Origin: Glossina fuscipes
Lineage: Eukaryota > Arthropoda > Insecta > Diptera > Glossinidae
Assembly (NCBI RefSeq): GCF_014805625.2
Contig: NW_023998417.1
Location: 4,623,042 to 4,687,041, forward strand
Reading direction: 5' to 3'
DNA length: 64,000 nt
Translations under genes and position numbers: made by a program
Part shown: piece after piece, positions 37,075 through 49,972 of the stretch
Layout: each line of letters starts with the position of its first letter
Numbering within the stretch: position 1 is the first letter of the stretch
The notes under the pieces: generated by a model
What the model was told of the DNA's origin: nothing
Databases searched by the model: none
The model's input: only the letters and a program-made list of their open reading frames with translations

Positions 37075-40000
37075 GTCGATGTGTACAAACACAGAAATAA
37101 TATATGAAAACAGTTTTCTTCCCCTTTTAAAGCGCTCGAGGAGTCATAATCCATAGATTATTTTTGCGTTCAACATTATTGCCAAGCGTAGCGTAACAAA
37201 AATATTTAAAAATCTCATTTCCACCTGACGAAAAAAAAAAAAAAAACAAAGTAGAAAAATGATCACCGGACTGTAATTTGTTTGTTTGTTGGTTTTTGTT
37301 ACTTGTTTTCCATGTTTTGTTATTTTGTTTTCTTATTTTTCTTTCACTCTCTTCTCGTTGTTCTTTCCTAAACACTATTTTTGTGATTTATGTAAAAATT
37401 TTCTTTCATTTTTTTTTTTTTTATTCTTTAGTTAGTGCCCTTATAACCAGTTTTCCAGTTTTATTCGTTTAAGGATATTATTGCAAAGTGGCAGTACAAC
37501 AATATATATAAAATAACAAGAACAATATCAACTGGGTTTTTTGTTGTTGTTACTATTGTACGTACAGGTGTTAAAACAAATTTCTTCGTTTAGCTTTGCT
37601 TTTTACGATGTATACATGTATATATGTATGGATGTATGTATGTATGTAAAATATTAGAGGAAATGAAAATAATTTAATTGAAAAATAAATTTTCCTCTTT
37701 TAGTCGTTTTAATAAAATGCGTTTCGCCTTATAGCTTGACTGAATAATTTATGCTTTTACAAAGAGCGGGAAAATTACAAAAATTTCAAAGACGAACAAA
37801 CATCTATACTGAACGTATACCAAAGTGCAGAGCATAAGTCAAAAAGTTTAGTTATCCTAAAAATTTCTTCCCCTAACTTTATTACAGTAAAACTTTCAAA
37901 TGTTTGTTTATTGCTTATTAAGGGCAGAACTTTTCATTGCGGTTAATAAGAGTCAGAGAAGCAACCTTAAAATAAATTATATCGAAACAAATCTGCTTTG
38001 GCCCACACACACACCATCCACCTACTCATTGTTAAGTGATGAAAATGCGATATCTTTGGCATGAAATTCGATAAATCAAAATAACACCAGGCATCATGAT
38101 TACTTTTGCAACGATATAGATGTCTTTAATTAGTCGTTTCTTTAAATTTATAACGGAATTCATTTATTGAAAGGGATTAGCAAAACATTTACGATGCAAT
38201 GCGAGCTAAATTTTATGGTTTAATGTTACAAGAAGTTGTTTGATTTCATTCTTCCCATGGCCAGTACACAAAATTATTTTAATCCGACGAATTTGCCTCA
38301 CCCGGCATAATACAGCATCGGCCTATGCAATGTGATTGACATTTCTTTAACAACATAACAAGCAAAGGTTATGGCTCGCCATCACGCTGAGTGATGAGTA
38401 TTTGTTTAAAAAATTAAAAGGCAACGTAAGCATAGCATCCGTTCAACATAATCGAACTTCCTTACTTATGGTTTTTTAAAACAATTTTTTTTTGCTGATC
38501 AAGGAGTCATTGTTGTTATTATTAAAAACACCACCCGTTGCATCCGTTCGAACCATTCCGCCAAATACATGTATCCATCCACATTAGTTTTGTCATAACA
38601 TCTGAAGAAGAAGAAGGTCTTCTTGCGTTTAAGTGCTTTCTCGTCACAAAAACTCTTATATACGGACGGGATCCGAAAAGTAAACTTATTTAGTCCAAAA
38701 TTATTATAAAGTAAATCTATGTCCAAAACATTACGTTTTACTTCATTTCGCAGATAAGGGCGCTTGCAAGAATGTCTATATGGAAGGAAGTTCAAAAAAT
38801 GTTTCTCATCTACCAACAATTTTCAAATTCCTTTCATATGCCAAAATACTACTTTGCATAGCTTTTTGTCAAGGAATCGTAACGATTTTCAATAGCATTC
38901 GTCGTAGGAAAAAATTTCATAGCAAACCCTTGAAAATTCCGTTCTATGGGGATTGAATACAAAAATGAAAATCATTGCGAATCGCTTCGTGTAATAAGAA
39001 ATAGTTCTACCTTAGTCTCGGCTCTTCTGCTTGGTGCATATATCTCCAAGTGGCCAAGTAGTATAGTAATAGTGAACTATTTTTAAAACGAAATTTCCAA
39101 ATTCTTTATAGGCACTAGATCCAGAACAATGTTGAAGTACACTTCAAGCGGTGTTCATTGCGTCCTTCAATAAAATCTAGACGAAAATTATGGTCTTAAG
39201 CATTATGGTCTTAAAGCATTTAAATGCTGAAAGCTAACAGTTTCTGTCTCTTTAGTTGGCAAGTAACGATCGCCATCAGTTAAAACCCAAATTTGATTAA
39301 GACCAATAATCAATCAATGATCCTCCAAAGAAGGAAATATGTTGAAAAAGCCATTTTTCCAAAACCAGATTTCACAGGAACACTTGTTCGCGAAGAACTC
39401 TCTCGCTTATCGCCCTCGACAATCTGTTACGATAGCTCTACAGGTTTCGAGATGTAAGCAGAAAAGTGATAAAGCAATGTCGAACAACAACATGGCTGAC
39501 GCTGATATGTTAAGGCCATATAGTGTTTGTTGACGAAAATATTTACGCTTTCATCTTCAATCTCATCTCCGAATATCTCTTCTTCTCTAAGCTCTAAGCT
39601 ACGGCTTTATTTCATCTTCAGCTTCAAAAGAGAGAGACTTATGCATCTTCGCTTCTTATGAATTGGGGAAATTATTTGTTTTCGGAGGGCTTATTACCCT
39701 AAGCTGGTATACAATGCCTATAATAGTGCCTGATATATTACAAATTTAGAGATTTACCAACTAGCTTGCCATGTACGTTAAGTTATGTAATGGAATAGGA
39801 AAGCCATGTACCTTCGAACTTTAACCGCGTTATGCTAATACTTCAGCAAAATTGTCAAAGTTTTTCTTAAAACGAAATTATAATTATGAAGAGTTATAAC
39901 AACCATGAAGCAACTGATTGACAATTTTATTAAGAACCTTTCAAAATAATTCAATGATTTATTTTTTTTCCTATTGAAAGTAAGCATAGGGCGCAATTCT

Positions 40001-40368
40001 TCAGCACAGTATAGTTCTTAAGACTCGTTAATGGGTCTCAGTTTTCATGAAGTTACGAAAGTTATTTTAAAGGTTGAAAAAAAGCTTTTAAAAAAAGCAG
40101 TCGGGTAAACCGAAACCGAAACCCTTTATCCAAATAACCCGTAAGCCAGCTAAAAGAGAATAGAAGTTTGCTTAATACTCTTCCCTTCCTTATTAAGTGA
40201 TACCAACAAAGCAATTTGAAAAACATAAGCTTTTGTAAATCAAAAAGCGAGATTACGGCAATTAATGTTTGCATCCAGGCATTTTTACTATCCTATCTAT
40301 CCTCTCTATCCTTTGCATCTTTTATCTTTCATACCAAAAAAAAAAAAAAAAAACATTTCATTTTTCAA

Positions 40369-40399
40369 TTTATTGTGAAACGAAAAACTTAATTTTATT
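40369..40399 (-). terminator. Candidate poly(A) signals of the CYHR1-like gene
   Basis: AATAAA occurs on the minus strand at 40369-40374 and at 40394-40399, about 140-170 bp past the stop codon. In AT-rich DNA such hexamers arise easily by chance. Confidence 0.3.
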
Positions 40400-40540
40400 A
40401 TATTTAATGAATTTTTAAAAAAAAAAACGTACATATTTAAGGGCTTGAATAGTAAAAATGGCGAAAATAATTGATAAAGGAATGTTTTGGTAAAAAGCAA
40501 AAAAAAAAAAATAAATAAATGAAATGAAATGAATTCGAGT

Positions 40541-41674
40541 TCAATCATTTAACAAGAACATGATAATACGAATCGTAATAACTGGGTTAGCTAGCAAATG
40601 AACGGAGCCATTAAAATCTGTTAAGGGTAAATCGTAATAAATGCTTTCACTATTGTTAGGCATGAAGTCGTATTTATATATGCGCGGAGCGATTTTTGCA
40701 TTCGAGTAAGGACCTTTAAGAGCAACAAACTCTACTTTCAATGGCGACAAAATGATCGATCTTAAAACTAATTGATAGCAAAATGATGTTGCATCGTTGT
40801 TAATTTTGGCCCTTATCATCCATAATTTACCAAATGCCGGAAAAAATTTGGTTACATAAAACGTTTCATTTTCAATACAATAGGATCTCATTTGTAAATC
40901 TGTAAAAACCAGTTTTTCGCAACTCAATAAAACGATTAAACTATTGATGACATTCTTTTCTTGATCTGCTTTTGCCTCTAAGCTTTCTAAGGCACCAATA
41001 ATTTCATTTGCGGTTTTCGCTAAAAACACGCAACAGCCTTCGTGATAAGATGACTGCTGGCGTTCACCAATCCATTGACAACCAATGCGAGAATATTTGC
41101 AATTAGCCGGATATCCGTGACATTCATAGCGTTCATGATCATTTAATAGGTTATGCGAAATTTTCTCATTGCAATAACGGCAATTATTCGGTAATTCCGT
41201 TATTGCATTTTCAACAGCGATATTCCGTATCGGCATAGATATGTTCGCTTGACATTTAGGACATTTAGGTGTGACTTCATAAATTTGCGAGTCAATTAAA
41301 ATTTCCTTAAAACATGGAGCGCATATTAAGTGACCCAATTGACATACATACATTCGAGTTCTACGTAAATGAACGCAAACACCGCAAAGCAATGCAGCTG
41401 TCAAACGATTATTAAGTGTGTCATTTCCGCCTAATGCTATTGCATGTAATGATGCCTCCTCGATATTTGGTATTTCAGCTAGCGGCTCGCTCGTATCTTC
41501 TATTCTTGAATTGGAGGAGCTGCCGAGATTGTTATCGTCCACAAGATTATTGATTACAATTCCAGCAACTTCTTGTTGGCTAGTACTTGGCAATTCAACG
41601 AGCTGCGGTTCCTGTTCAATTCCATTCACTGCACTTACATTGCTTCCAGAATCTTCGTTATTCGATGATGACAT
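40541..41674 (-). CDS. CYHR1/ZFTRAF1-family RING and TRAF-type zinc-finger protein
   Basis: An uninterrupted frame of 377 codons. Residues 1-90 are an acidic, Ser/Asn-rich tail. A complete C3HC4 RING follows, with C97, C100, C111, H115, C118, C121, C138 and C141. The linker NIAVENAITELP leads to two TRAF-type zinc fingers (C165, C168, H180, C185; C192, C199, H211, C215) around CKYSRIGCQW. The C-terminal part keeps KGPYSNAKIAPRIYKYDF, like the KGPY-D-RISP-IYHF block of CYHR1. RING proteins of this layout are probable E3 ubiquitin ligases; the target is unknown. The ATG has a fly-like context (GGACAATGT). The frame is clearly less AT-rich than its flanks and has no stops, so it is probably functional. 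It is more diverged from the vertebrate family than I would expect of the main fly orthologue, so a second, intronless copy is possible. A 47-bp leader intron (41718-41764, GTAAGT to CAG) can be drawn but is doubtful. Confidence 0.85.
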   Translation of the reverse strand: MSSSNNEDSGSNVSAVNGIEQEPQLVELPSTSQQEVAGIVINNLVDDNNLGSSSNSRIEDTSEPLAEIPNIEEASLHAIALGGNDTLNNRLTAALLCGVCVHLRRTRMYVCQLGHLICAPCFKEILIDSQIYEVTPKCPKCQANISMPIRNIAVENAITELPNNCRYCNEKISHNLLNDHERYECHGYPANCKYSRIGCQWIGERQQSSYHEGCCVFLAKTANEIIGALESLEAKADQEKNVINSLIVLLSCEKLVFTDLQMRSYCIENETFYVTKFFPAFGKLWMIRAKINNDATSFCYQLVLRSIILSPLKVEFVALKGPYSNAKIAPRIYKYDFMPNNSESIYYDLPLTDFNGSVHLLANPVITIRIIMFLLND

Positions 41675-41683
41675 TGTCCAACT

Positions 41684-41707
41684 ATTTTTTTTTTTTTTTT
41701 TTTTTTT
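41684..41707 (-). repeat. Poly(A) run in the leader of the CYHR1-like gene
   Basis: About 24 A on the minus strand, roughly ten bases before the start codon. A second A/T run lies near 41789-41806. It lies upstream, not downstream, of the frame, so it is not a retrocopy tail. Confidence 0.8.
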
Positions 41708-43776
41708 ACAATGATTTCTGAATTATTTCAAAAATTACTTCGAAATTATTTTATTTTAACTTACGTGTTTTATTCAATATAGATACAAAAAAAAAAAAAA
41801 AAAAAATAGTTCTACAAAATTTCCACAAAAAATTTGCACTTTCAAGATGGTTTCGCTGTTGTTACGACTAAACGACACGTAAACCCTAAACACCTCTGAA
41901 CAACTATTAAATTAATTTGACAATAAAAAAAATTCGATGCCTACCAGATAGTTTGGAAATTTCTTTAATGGGATATTTCCAATATTGAAACAATTGAGAC
42001 AATTTTTTGTCCCACAAGAAGAGTTGACGAGATTTACGATATACTTTGAAAACTCAATATTAGACGATTTCAAATAATTTTAATTAATTTTTTTTTTATG
42101 ATTCAGATAAGTTAAGCGGATTTATTCCAATTGAAAGCAGTTCAAGAGAAAATTGTGTAAATAAATTTTGCCCGATAAACATATCTGTTTTTAAAATTCG
42201 GGATCTTTGCGAATTTTTCCCATATTAGGTCTTAAATTTAGCAACCCTAAGCCTTTCTTTTTAATATTCTTATGACCTTGACAGAGATGTTTTACATTTG
42301 CTATATGTTGGGCGGGGGGACTCCGCTACAAACATACGTACATTCGACTCGTACAGTAAAAATAGGATTTGAATTGTACATGTCTGTTTTCAGGCTATTT
42401 TACTGTCTGCTTGCAGTTTTTTTCTTATTTACATTATAAGTCTAATTAGATTAATCGAATATAATCGAAGTACTCACACGTGGCAGAAAAATAGAAAATA
42501 GAATCTGTTGTTTACAACTGCAAATTATTTCTTAAATTTTTTTAGGTTAGATAATATCATTTGTTATCGCTTACTCGCTACAAATCAGATTTAAAACGGA
42601 TGGTGAACATTGTTCAGTTCGTTCCTTTATCCATAAGGTGCTGCTAAGCTATATATAAATATACGATATAATGCATTTGCTGCGTAAGGAATGAATGAAT
42701 GATTAAATATTGAATTTATGTGGGAATCAAATAATGTGTAAAATTCAGTTCAAATGGTATAATTTTTTTTTTTTTTTTATTCTTCTATATTAAATTTTAG
42801 TTTGTTTACAAAAAAGAAAATAAAGAAAATCCATGTAAAATATTATAAGCAATATCGTAATTCGCTTTGTTGCGATCTGGCGCGCGCAAAAAGTCAGCCA
42901 CATTTTCAATATATTGAGTGCAAACATGCAGTATATATAAGGTGCCTTAAGCGTTTTAAAAAATGCATAACTCGAACATATGAACTTTGCAATTTGTTTT
43001 TGAAAAAGATTGTTGAACTTCTGTTGACCCAATTCATTGACCTTTTCACTGCTATTAGCATTCAGTAAAAGTTTATTGTTGCTTTTTAATTGTTAGCCAT
43101 CAAAGGCAGATGGAGTAGCCATTATTCAACTATAACAAACTTTTGTTTATTGCCACAGCACACAATGTAGTCATTTGCAGTAACCATTTCACTTCGCCAA
43201 TTAAGCCACGCATATGTGCACATGGCTTTGTAAACATAAATATATACATATATATATATATATATGGATGTATCTATGTTTTTGCTGTAAATATAATTAG
43301 CTGTAAACTAAACCGCTTGACAAGCCACATACGTGTATATGCGCATATATATATATATATATATATATGTGTATAAACACGCACTTACATATACATATAT
43401 ATAATTTTGTATCCCGAATGAACCTGAAATTAAGCTTATCAGTGTTATTTAATCTTCTTTGGTTGCACGCAACTTCTGCCACATTAACTACATGTCAAAT
43501 TCACGATGTACAAGTGTACGCAAGCAAACACTTACATAGGTATATGTAATAATTTCAAAGTAAAACAGAGCAAAAATAAAAAAAAAAAAATAATAATAAT
43601 AAAATAATGCTTTATAGTCAATTAAAAACTTATACGAAAAAGTGTAAATTTTTGTGTAATTAATTTTAAATAATAAAAAAGCTTAAGTCAAAGTCAAAGA
43701 AAGACAGACCGATGAATAGAAGGAAGAAAAAAAAAATTTATGCTCTGACGAATTCCACATGTTTTATGAAAGCCAT

Positions 43777-43828
43777 ATGTACGTATGTATGTATGTTTGT
43801 ATGTATGTATGTATGTATGTGTGTATGT
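43777..43828. repeat. (GTAT)n microsatellite
   Basis: Tetranucleotide ATGT/GTAT run with TTGT and GTGT interruptions. Confidence 0.9.
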
Positions 43829-44424
43829 AAGCACGAGTTTATACGTATATACATATACAGACATTAATGGGTTTCTGTTTCCTTCAAGAAGAAATTCATT
43901 TAAAAAATACATTAAAGTGACTTTTTTTCACATGATAGCGTGTACACGCTTGTCTAAGAGCGTGTGCGGTTGATGATAACACATCAACAACAACATCAAT
44001 GCACGTCATACAGTAGCACACAAAACACTTAACTATTAAATCTGCTTTTAAAAATCCTTCTCTGTCTCTTTTTCGCCTACTCACTCTTTTGTTCATCGCA
44101 GTCATCCGTTATGTTACAAAAAAAAAAAAAAAAAAAAATTTATACAGAAAAAAGCAAAAACCTAGAAACATTTTAAAACAATTTATGATATTTTAAACCA
44201 GAACTCATAGATTTTATACATTTCGCGTACAATTTATGTATATATCCTCGATACATACTTATATAATATATATATATATATATATATAAATATACCTACA
44301 TAAGCGCATATATTATTTATATTTATAACGCTTTTGCATATATTCTTACATTTTTACACATCCATGTGTGTGCATGGGATGGCGTGTCACTCATTCCCAA
44401 TGGCAACAATTTCGCATGCGAATG

Positions 44425-44458
<34 letters not shown>

Positions 44459-45417
44459 GGAAAAAGAAAAACTACTCGAAAACTGTGCAGACAAGCATGC
44501 AACAGGAAGTTTACGAAAATAGTGGTTTTGTAGATTTCATATATGTCTCTATATGCCATTGTATATAAACGTACGTGTATGTGGGTGGTCTGTCTGACAT
44601 TTGTTCAAGCGAAAAAGTATTTTTTAAAATTCTAAAAAAAAAAAAAAACGAAAAAAAAAAATGTAAGAAAATTTTAAAAAGAAGAAATACTTATTTCATA
44701 TATAAATGATGAGGAGTTTTCTTCTTCTTCTTCTTCTTGAACACATTAACATATAAACTCAGCACCACAAATGTAATTAACAGAAATGACAGAAATATAT
44801 ATATTTTATGGCAGTTAATGCGAATCTCAACTATTGCTAAAGATATTTTATAAGATCTTTAAAAGCTTGCCGTGCAGAAATAACACAAAAGGAAGTCAGT
44901 TAGAAGTAATTACAAAAGTAAATTAAGTTCTGCTTTGACGAAAAAGTTCTATAATAATAATGTTGTAAAGTCATGTTAATTTTCCATTGGAGAGTTAGTC
45001 TAACTCGAAATAAAATGTAAACTTTTATAAAAGATTTGGTTAACTTTGAGGGGCAAGTTAATTACTCAGTCAGTGCCATTTCTATAGTGATTGCTTACAA
45101 GAATTTGCGAATTATTTGCGGTGTTCACCTTTACGTCAATAGCTTTTGTAAGTTATAGTTAACGTTTCTTTTTTTTTTTTTTTTTTTTTGATGATTATTT
45201 TGGTCTATTTTCGAAGCTTATGTCAATCATGTGCGCGCTAAATTTTAGAATATTAACATCCTTTCAATATCTTCTATAAATCCCAAGTCATAGTTTTTCT
45301 TTTTAATATGATTTCATGTATGAGGACAACACGCCTATCAAAGAGATCTTAAGACATAAATATGTCAATAGCTTTCTTCCTCAATGCACTGCTGCACGTT
45401 TTGTCAAAAGTTGCGTA

Positions 45418-45443
45418 GATGATGATGATGATGATGATGATGA
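45418..45443. repeat. (GAT)n microsatellite
   Basis: Eight or more GAT triplets in a row. Confidence 0.9.
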
Positions 45444-45694
45444 ATGTATTTTATTAAGTCTTTAAAGTGCATTTCTAGATATGCTCATAGTAGGGTCATG
45501 GTCTTCGGAAATTATAGGAAAACTTTGCTTTACTTTTTTAATTTGTAAGCGTATAATATAATAATATTTGCTGTGTAGTTGGTGTATATGAAATTAATTT
45601 ATTGATTAGGAAAAAGGCAAATACACGGTAGGTTAGCCATTTCGCCTTATATAACTGTTTATTTTTGTTCAAACTCTCTCTCTCTCTCTCTTTC

Positions 45695-45870
45695 CATGAA
45701 TACCCGAGTAGGTAAGAATCGCAACTATCAAGCCAGTGTTTGCGGGCTCAAATTTCTGTTCGGTAGAGCTTACTGCGATCCTACCTATAGCGTAATGGCT
45801 TAATGAGGTAAAAGCATAATGCTTATCTATTGGGCACACTCAATAGGTTGTTGTCACCACCTCCCTATTT
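45695..45870 (+). mobile_element. tRNA-related SINE, family 2, plus strand, worn
   Basis: GAGTAGGTAAGAATCGCAAC, ACTATCAAGCC and a worn box B (GCTCAAATT) are followed by GGCTTAATGAGGTAAAAGCA and GGGCACACTCAATAGG. These line up in order with the minus-strand copy at 25.3 kb. The box B mismatch and scattered changes indicate an older copy. CTT-rich DNA follows. Confidence 0.45.
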
Positions 45871-46547
45871 CTTCTTCTATCTTTCTCTTTCTTCATTTGT
45901 TTTTGACCACCACGGCGTTACACGAATACGGGACTGCTCCTGAGTGATTGGTCATATTAAATAAAAAAAAAAAAATAAAAAAATTTTAAATCCTGGTTAC
46001 AATTGAAACCCTTTTATAGAGCACGACGGGAAATTTTGAACTAACTACTTTTCTATAGTTTAAGAGCGGGAGAAAGAAAGGCTACGAGCTGAGATCTGAT
46101 GACGACTGAAACTATAATAGGATTGATTTAATGTTCACAATGCTTGTTGTCGATATGCTAACTTATTTAACAAACACTGGATAAAGGTTAAAATCATTTG
46201 ATGGTCACTAAGGGTATTTTCGCTGTTAAGATCCTTCACTGTTGGACTCCGCAATTCCAAGTTATGCCACCATTGTGTTTCCAATTGAAAATATTTACGC
46301 AATTGTAAGTCACTACACTCCTTCCTAACGTAAGCATTACAAAGCCGCTGAAATTGTTTTAAAATTGCTTATCTATCGCGGAACTAGTCGTAGCATGGAA
46401 ATAAGCCGGTCTTTGGTAAGACGGCCGAGCGCGATAAAAACAATGGCGATCTTAGCAAATAAACGAAAGTGTTTAGCCGAAAAAAAGCTCTTTTAAATGT
46501 CTTAAACCAAAAGCTCATCAAACAAAAATTTTGTAGAACAAGTAAAA

Positions 46548-46875
46548 ACACTACAATGGGAGGGACACTGCTCAATATTAAAGAACCCTACCACATTTTA
46601 CACTACAAATTTGCTTAATAAATTGTTAAGTAAAATTAGTCGAATACTTAGTCCCGTCGGAATAGCCTTCGTGCTTGCGTCAAAATATCCCGGTGTTCCG
46701 AGTTTCGTGGAAGCATTTCAAAAATGACGAGTTCTAGGTTGAATACAAAACGGACAGACATATAGAGGTACAGACAACAATAACAGGTGGATTTATTTCA
46801 ACTGTGTCTGGGTGTTGCACAACATCCGCACACACATAATATACCATGGTGTTAAAGTGGTGTGGGATATAAAAC
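46548..46875 (+). repeat. Dispersed ~330-bp repeat, copy 5 (plus)
   Basis: It starts ACTACAATGGGAGGGACACT, followed by AACCCTACCACATTTTACAC and a middle part with TTTCGTGGAAGCATTTCA and ACGGACAGACATATAG. It ends with CTGGGTGTTGCACAACATCC, GCACACACATAATATACCAT and GGTGTGGGATATAAAAC. The right end closely matches copy 4 at 16.2 kb. Confidence 0.7.
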
Positions 46876-48621
46876 AAAAATGCCGAATGAAAAATATTTA
46901 AAAGTAAAGACAAAAGAAAGTGAGGAAATTTAACCATTAAGTGAATAAAAACCTTTGAAAGAAAATACATAATAGAAACTTAACTAGCATTGAAAATTCC
47001 ATTAAAAAGAAATGCAAGTAAAAGTAAATAGAAGGCAAAAAAAAATAAAAATAAAATAAATAAGAAAACAGGAGCGACAAAGAGCAACGAAAGAGAAGAG
47101 AAGAGAAGAGAAGAGAAAGGCCTTTGAAAATTTGAAATAGATTTGCAGTTAAATCTACGAGTTTACTAAAAAAGAAATATTTCAAGTTAAACTAACCATT
47201 TTGTAAAAAGGTATTTATTCATATCGCTATGCCGGGAACAACGTGGAGGTGCAAAAGCTTTCCATTTACGCGCGACTGTTTTATCTATTTGACATTAAAG
47301 AGAATTAAGAATGGACCAATCAAAAAAAAAAAAACAGAAGAAAAAAAAAAAAATAAAAAAATAAGCGAACTTTTTTTTCTCACCAATTTGATGCCAGCTT
47401 ATAAAGCGAACTGAAAAGTGTACCCACTTAGATCGATTTGAAAATCAAAAATGTTGATAGTAACTCACCCAAGAAGATGATTGAATGCCGGCTAATAATT
47501 GTTTAGCTATTTGTTTTCCTACATTTGCATCGCTTTTAAACGCTGCTTGAATGCGAGTGGAAAAGCGCTTAAATGCATTTGTATACGACCATATAGCGAA
47601 AAACTTTTACGTAATAATTGATTAGAGACCATTTCGATAAGCACTTTACTTTAAAGCTCGCTTCGATAAAACCTTACGTTCGCTCATATATGCATTTATC
47701 GTATATGTATTTCCCCGAGATATGTGTTGATAATTTACAAACGAATGTTTCGCTTATGTTGCTAATGGAAGCTAAAGGAGCTTAAATTGTTAGATACGCT
47801 TTCGCAATATGAAATGATAAAACGCCTGAAATATGAACAACATCATCATATTATCAAGTCATCGTCACAACACTCCATTACCATTATTATCAATATCATC
47901 ATCATCTTCATCAACCATGCAGGCTTACATTACAATTATATAGGTGTAGATGTACATTTTATTGATCAATTTACATAACGAAAAAAAAAAAAAAGAAAAA
48001 AATGCATCGGAGATGAAAAATGAAATTATACACATATATGCACACATTATTCGGTCCGCGAATGACCGAAAAGTATGCTACATTTTATGGCTTGCTAGAG
48101 ACTACGCTTGAAACCAAGTAGACATCCTGTCGTCCAGTCAGCAAACCTGGCACGCAGGATAGTTGATATATGCAAATGTTGTTGTTGTGGTTACGTTAAC
48201 GTTGGTTGGTGCTGGCAACATAATGTCATGTTTAACAAACATGCATACGCACATGCACGCATGTAGATAGGGAGGATAGTTAAAAAAAAATAAATAAATA
48301 AATAAATAAATAAAAAGTGAGGAAGAGAAAGGAAAAAAAACAAAAACAAAAAAAAAAAAGAAAACCAAATGTAAATCGATTGTGACATGTTCTTATAACA
48401 CAGAAATACCATCACACACGCCCGTCGATATTCGAAGGCTTTATTGTCTGCATTCATTAACAACAAGAATAAGATGCAATATAATATAATAAATTAAGTA
48501 AGAATTTAAATTTACAAAGTAAAAACACAAAAGCTGCAAATGCATATGCAAGTATCTGTAAATAAATTTTGCAAAACAGAAATAACAACAATAACAATAA
48601 CACAATACAATGCAATGCAAT

Positions 48622-48660
<39 letters not shown>

Positions 48661-49405
48661 AATGAAAAAAAAAAAACAAAAAAGGAATTGCATTACAAGG
48701 TACACACACACATGCACAAACATACGCACACGTTCACATTGACAACATTAAATACAGATTAAAATGTGTTGAAGTCGGTGGCGGCTCGGTAACCCGCGCA
48801 TATAACTCAGCATAATAGCTTTTATAAAATATTTTGCAAAAGTATATGTATGTGTATGTGTATGTTTTTATGTACATAAATATCTCTACATGAGTACACA
48901 TGCAATGTAAAAACCTCTTCTTCTTTTTTTTTTTTTTTCCTTTGCTATTACATTGGTTTACCGGTTTTGCATTGTAAGCCATGTGTGTATGTAGCATGCA
49001 AGGCTGTGCGTGAAAATAAAGGAAAATATTCGCAATAGCAAGAAGACGCGTTTTTTTATTTCACATTCATATTCAAATACACACGTCTGTAAGCACATAT
49101 ATATATACAAATACACACACATACACACGCACACACAGTGAGAAAAACAAAATCATATAAACATTCATTTAAATTCACTTACTTTACTGTAACATGCATC
49201 TGTGGATGTCAGGAAATGTTGGATTTCGTTGGATATTGTTTCACTAATGAAGTCTCGATTGCACGATTATAAATACCTTCTCTTTCAGCCATACGAGAAG
49301 CGAAGATATATTCCATTCTTACTTTACCGACTCCGCCGATACTACTAGAAAACTGTTGAGTCATGATGCAATGTTGCACAATATTATGCACAACATCTCA
49401 TAGTT

Positions 49406-49442
<37 letters not shown>
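46876..49442. other. AT-rich spacer up to the assembly gap
   Basis: Short or low-complexity frames only. It holds a GAGAA repeat (47092-47118), an (AAAT)n tract (about 48281-48315) and a (TA)n tract (48624-48658). A (CA)n tract abuts the gap. Confidence 0.5.
49411..49442. repeat. (CA)n tract running into the assembly gap
   Basis: CA dinucleotides continue up to the first N, so the true length of this microsatellite is unknown. Confidence 0.9.
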
Positions 49443-49452
49443 NNNNNNNNNN
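49443..49452. other. Assembly gap (10 N)
   Basis: Ten undetermined bases directly after a CA microsatellite. Ten N is probably a placeholder rather than the real size. Confidence 0.99.
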
Positions 49453-49759
49453 GAACGAAAATGAAAGTATTATTTGTGAGTTTGTGCGCCTTATCTGATG
49501 CCAGATGTGAAATAGAAATCTTCTAAGATTTTGAAAATTTCGATCTCTTAGCTATCAGTTATGGTATCGGCACTTCCTTGGCAATGCTTAAGTCACTTTT
49601 TTTTAGGTTAAAGAAAAACCGTTCATTGACACACCTAACAAGGAATATTTCCTTGATTGCGAAGTTGTTTTTTGGAAAAGCGAATTTTAACAGCGATATG
49701 ACGAAATTTGGTTAAAGTGGGCTACGGCTCGATGAAGAGGTCATCCGTCCAGGTCTAGG

Positions 49760-49972
49760 CATAATTTCGTATCAGTAGACTTGTAACTAGATGTTTAGAA
49801 GACATTTAACCCTAGAGAGAGGTTTAGTCGTTCCAGTTTTCCCCTTCTCTCCCGGTTACCCTTTTTCATAATTTCGTATAAGTAGCCTTGTAACTAGATG
49901 TTTAGAAGACAGCTAACCGATAGAAAAAGTTTTAGTCGTTCCAGTTTTCCCCTTCTCGCCCGGTTACCCTTA
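49760..49972 (+). repeat. 107-bp tandem duplication, two copies
   Basis: Unit 1 (49760-49866) and unit 2 (49867-49972) both begin CATAATTTCGTAT and share AGTAG-CTTGTAACTAGATG, then TTTAGAAGACA. Both end with TTTAGTCGTTCCAGTTTTCC, then CCTTCTC-CCCGGTTACCCT. They differ at a modest number of sites, mostly in the middle. The unit itself is not recognised. Confidence 0.85.

Larger units (their letters stand above)
30561..40368. other. AT-rich spacer, no supported gene
   Basis: All frames are short or low-complexity. From about 33.3 to 34.1 kb the plus strand is strikingly purine-rich (GAGAGAAG-type strings). (TA)n and (CA)n arrays lie near 35.0 and 36.5 kb, CAG/CAA triplets near 35290-35340, and GTT/TGC triplets near 36080-36360. 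The 106-codon minus-strand frame at 38499-38819 has no recognisable motif and is probably chance. Confidence 0.5.
41780..46547. other. AT-rich spacer, no supported gene
   Basis: Frames are short and lack motifs. It contains several (TA)n and ATGT tracts, a long poly(A) at about 44424-44456, poly(T) near 45171-45189, a (GAT)n tract and a SINE family 2 copy. Confidence 0.5.

Noticed and set aside
38499..38819. 106-codon minus-strand frame as a gene
   Set aside because: No motif was recognised and the frame is rich in rare residue runs. Chance frames of this length are expected in 64 kb.
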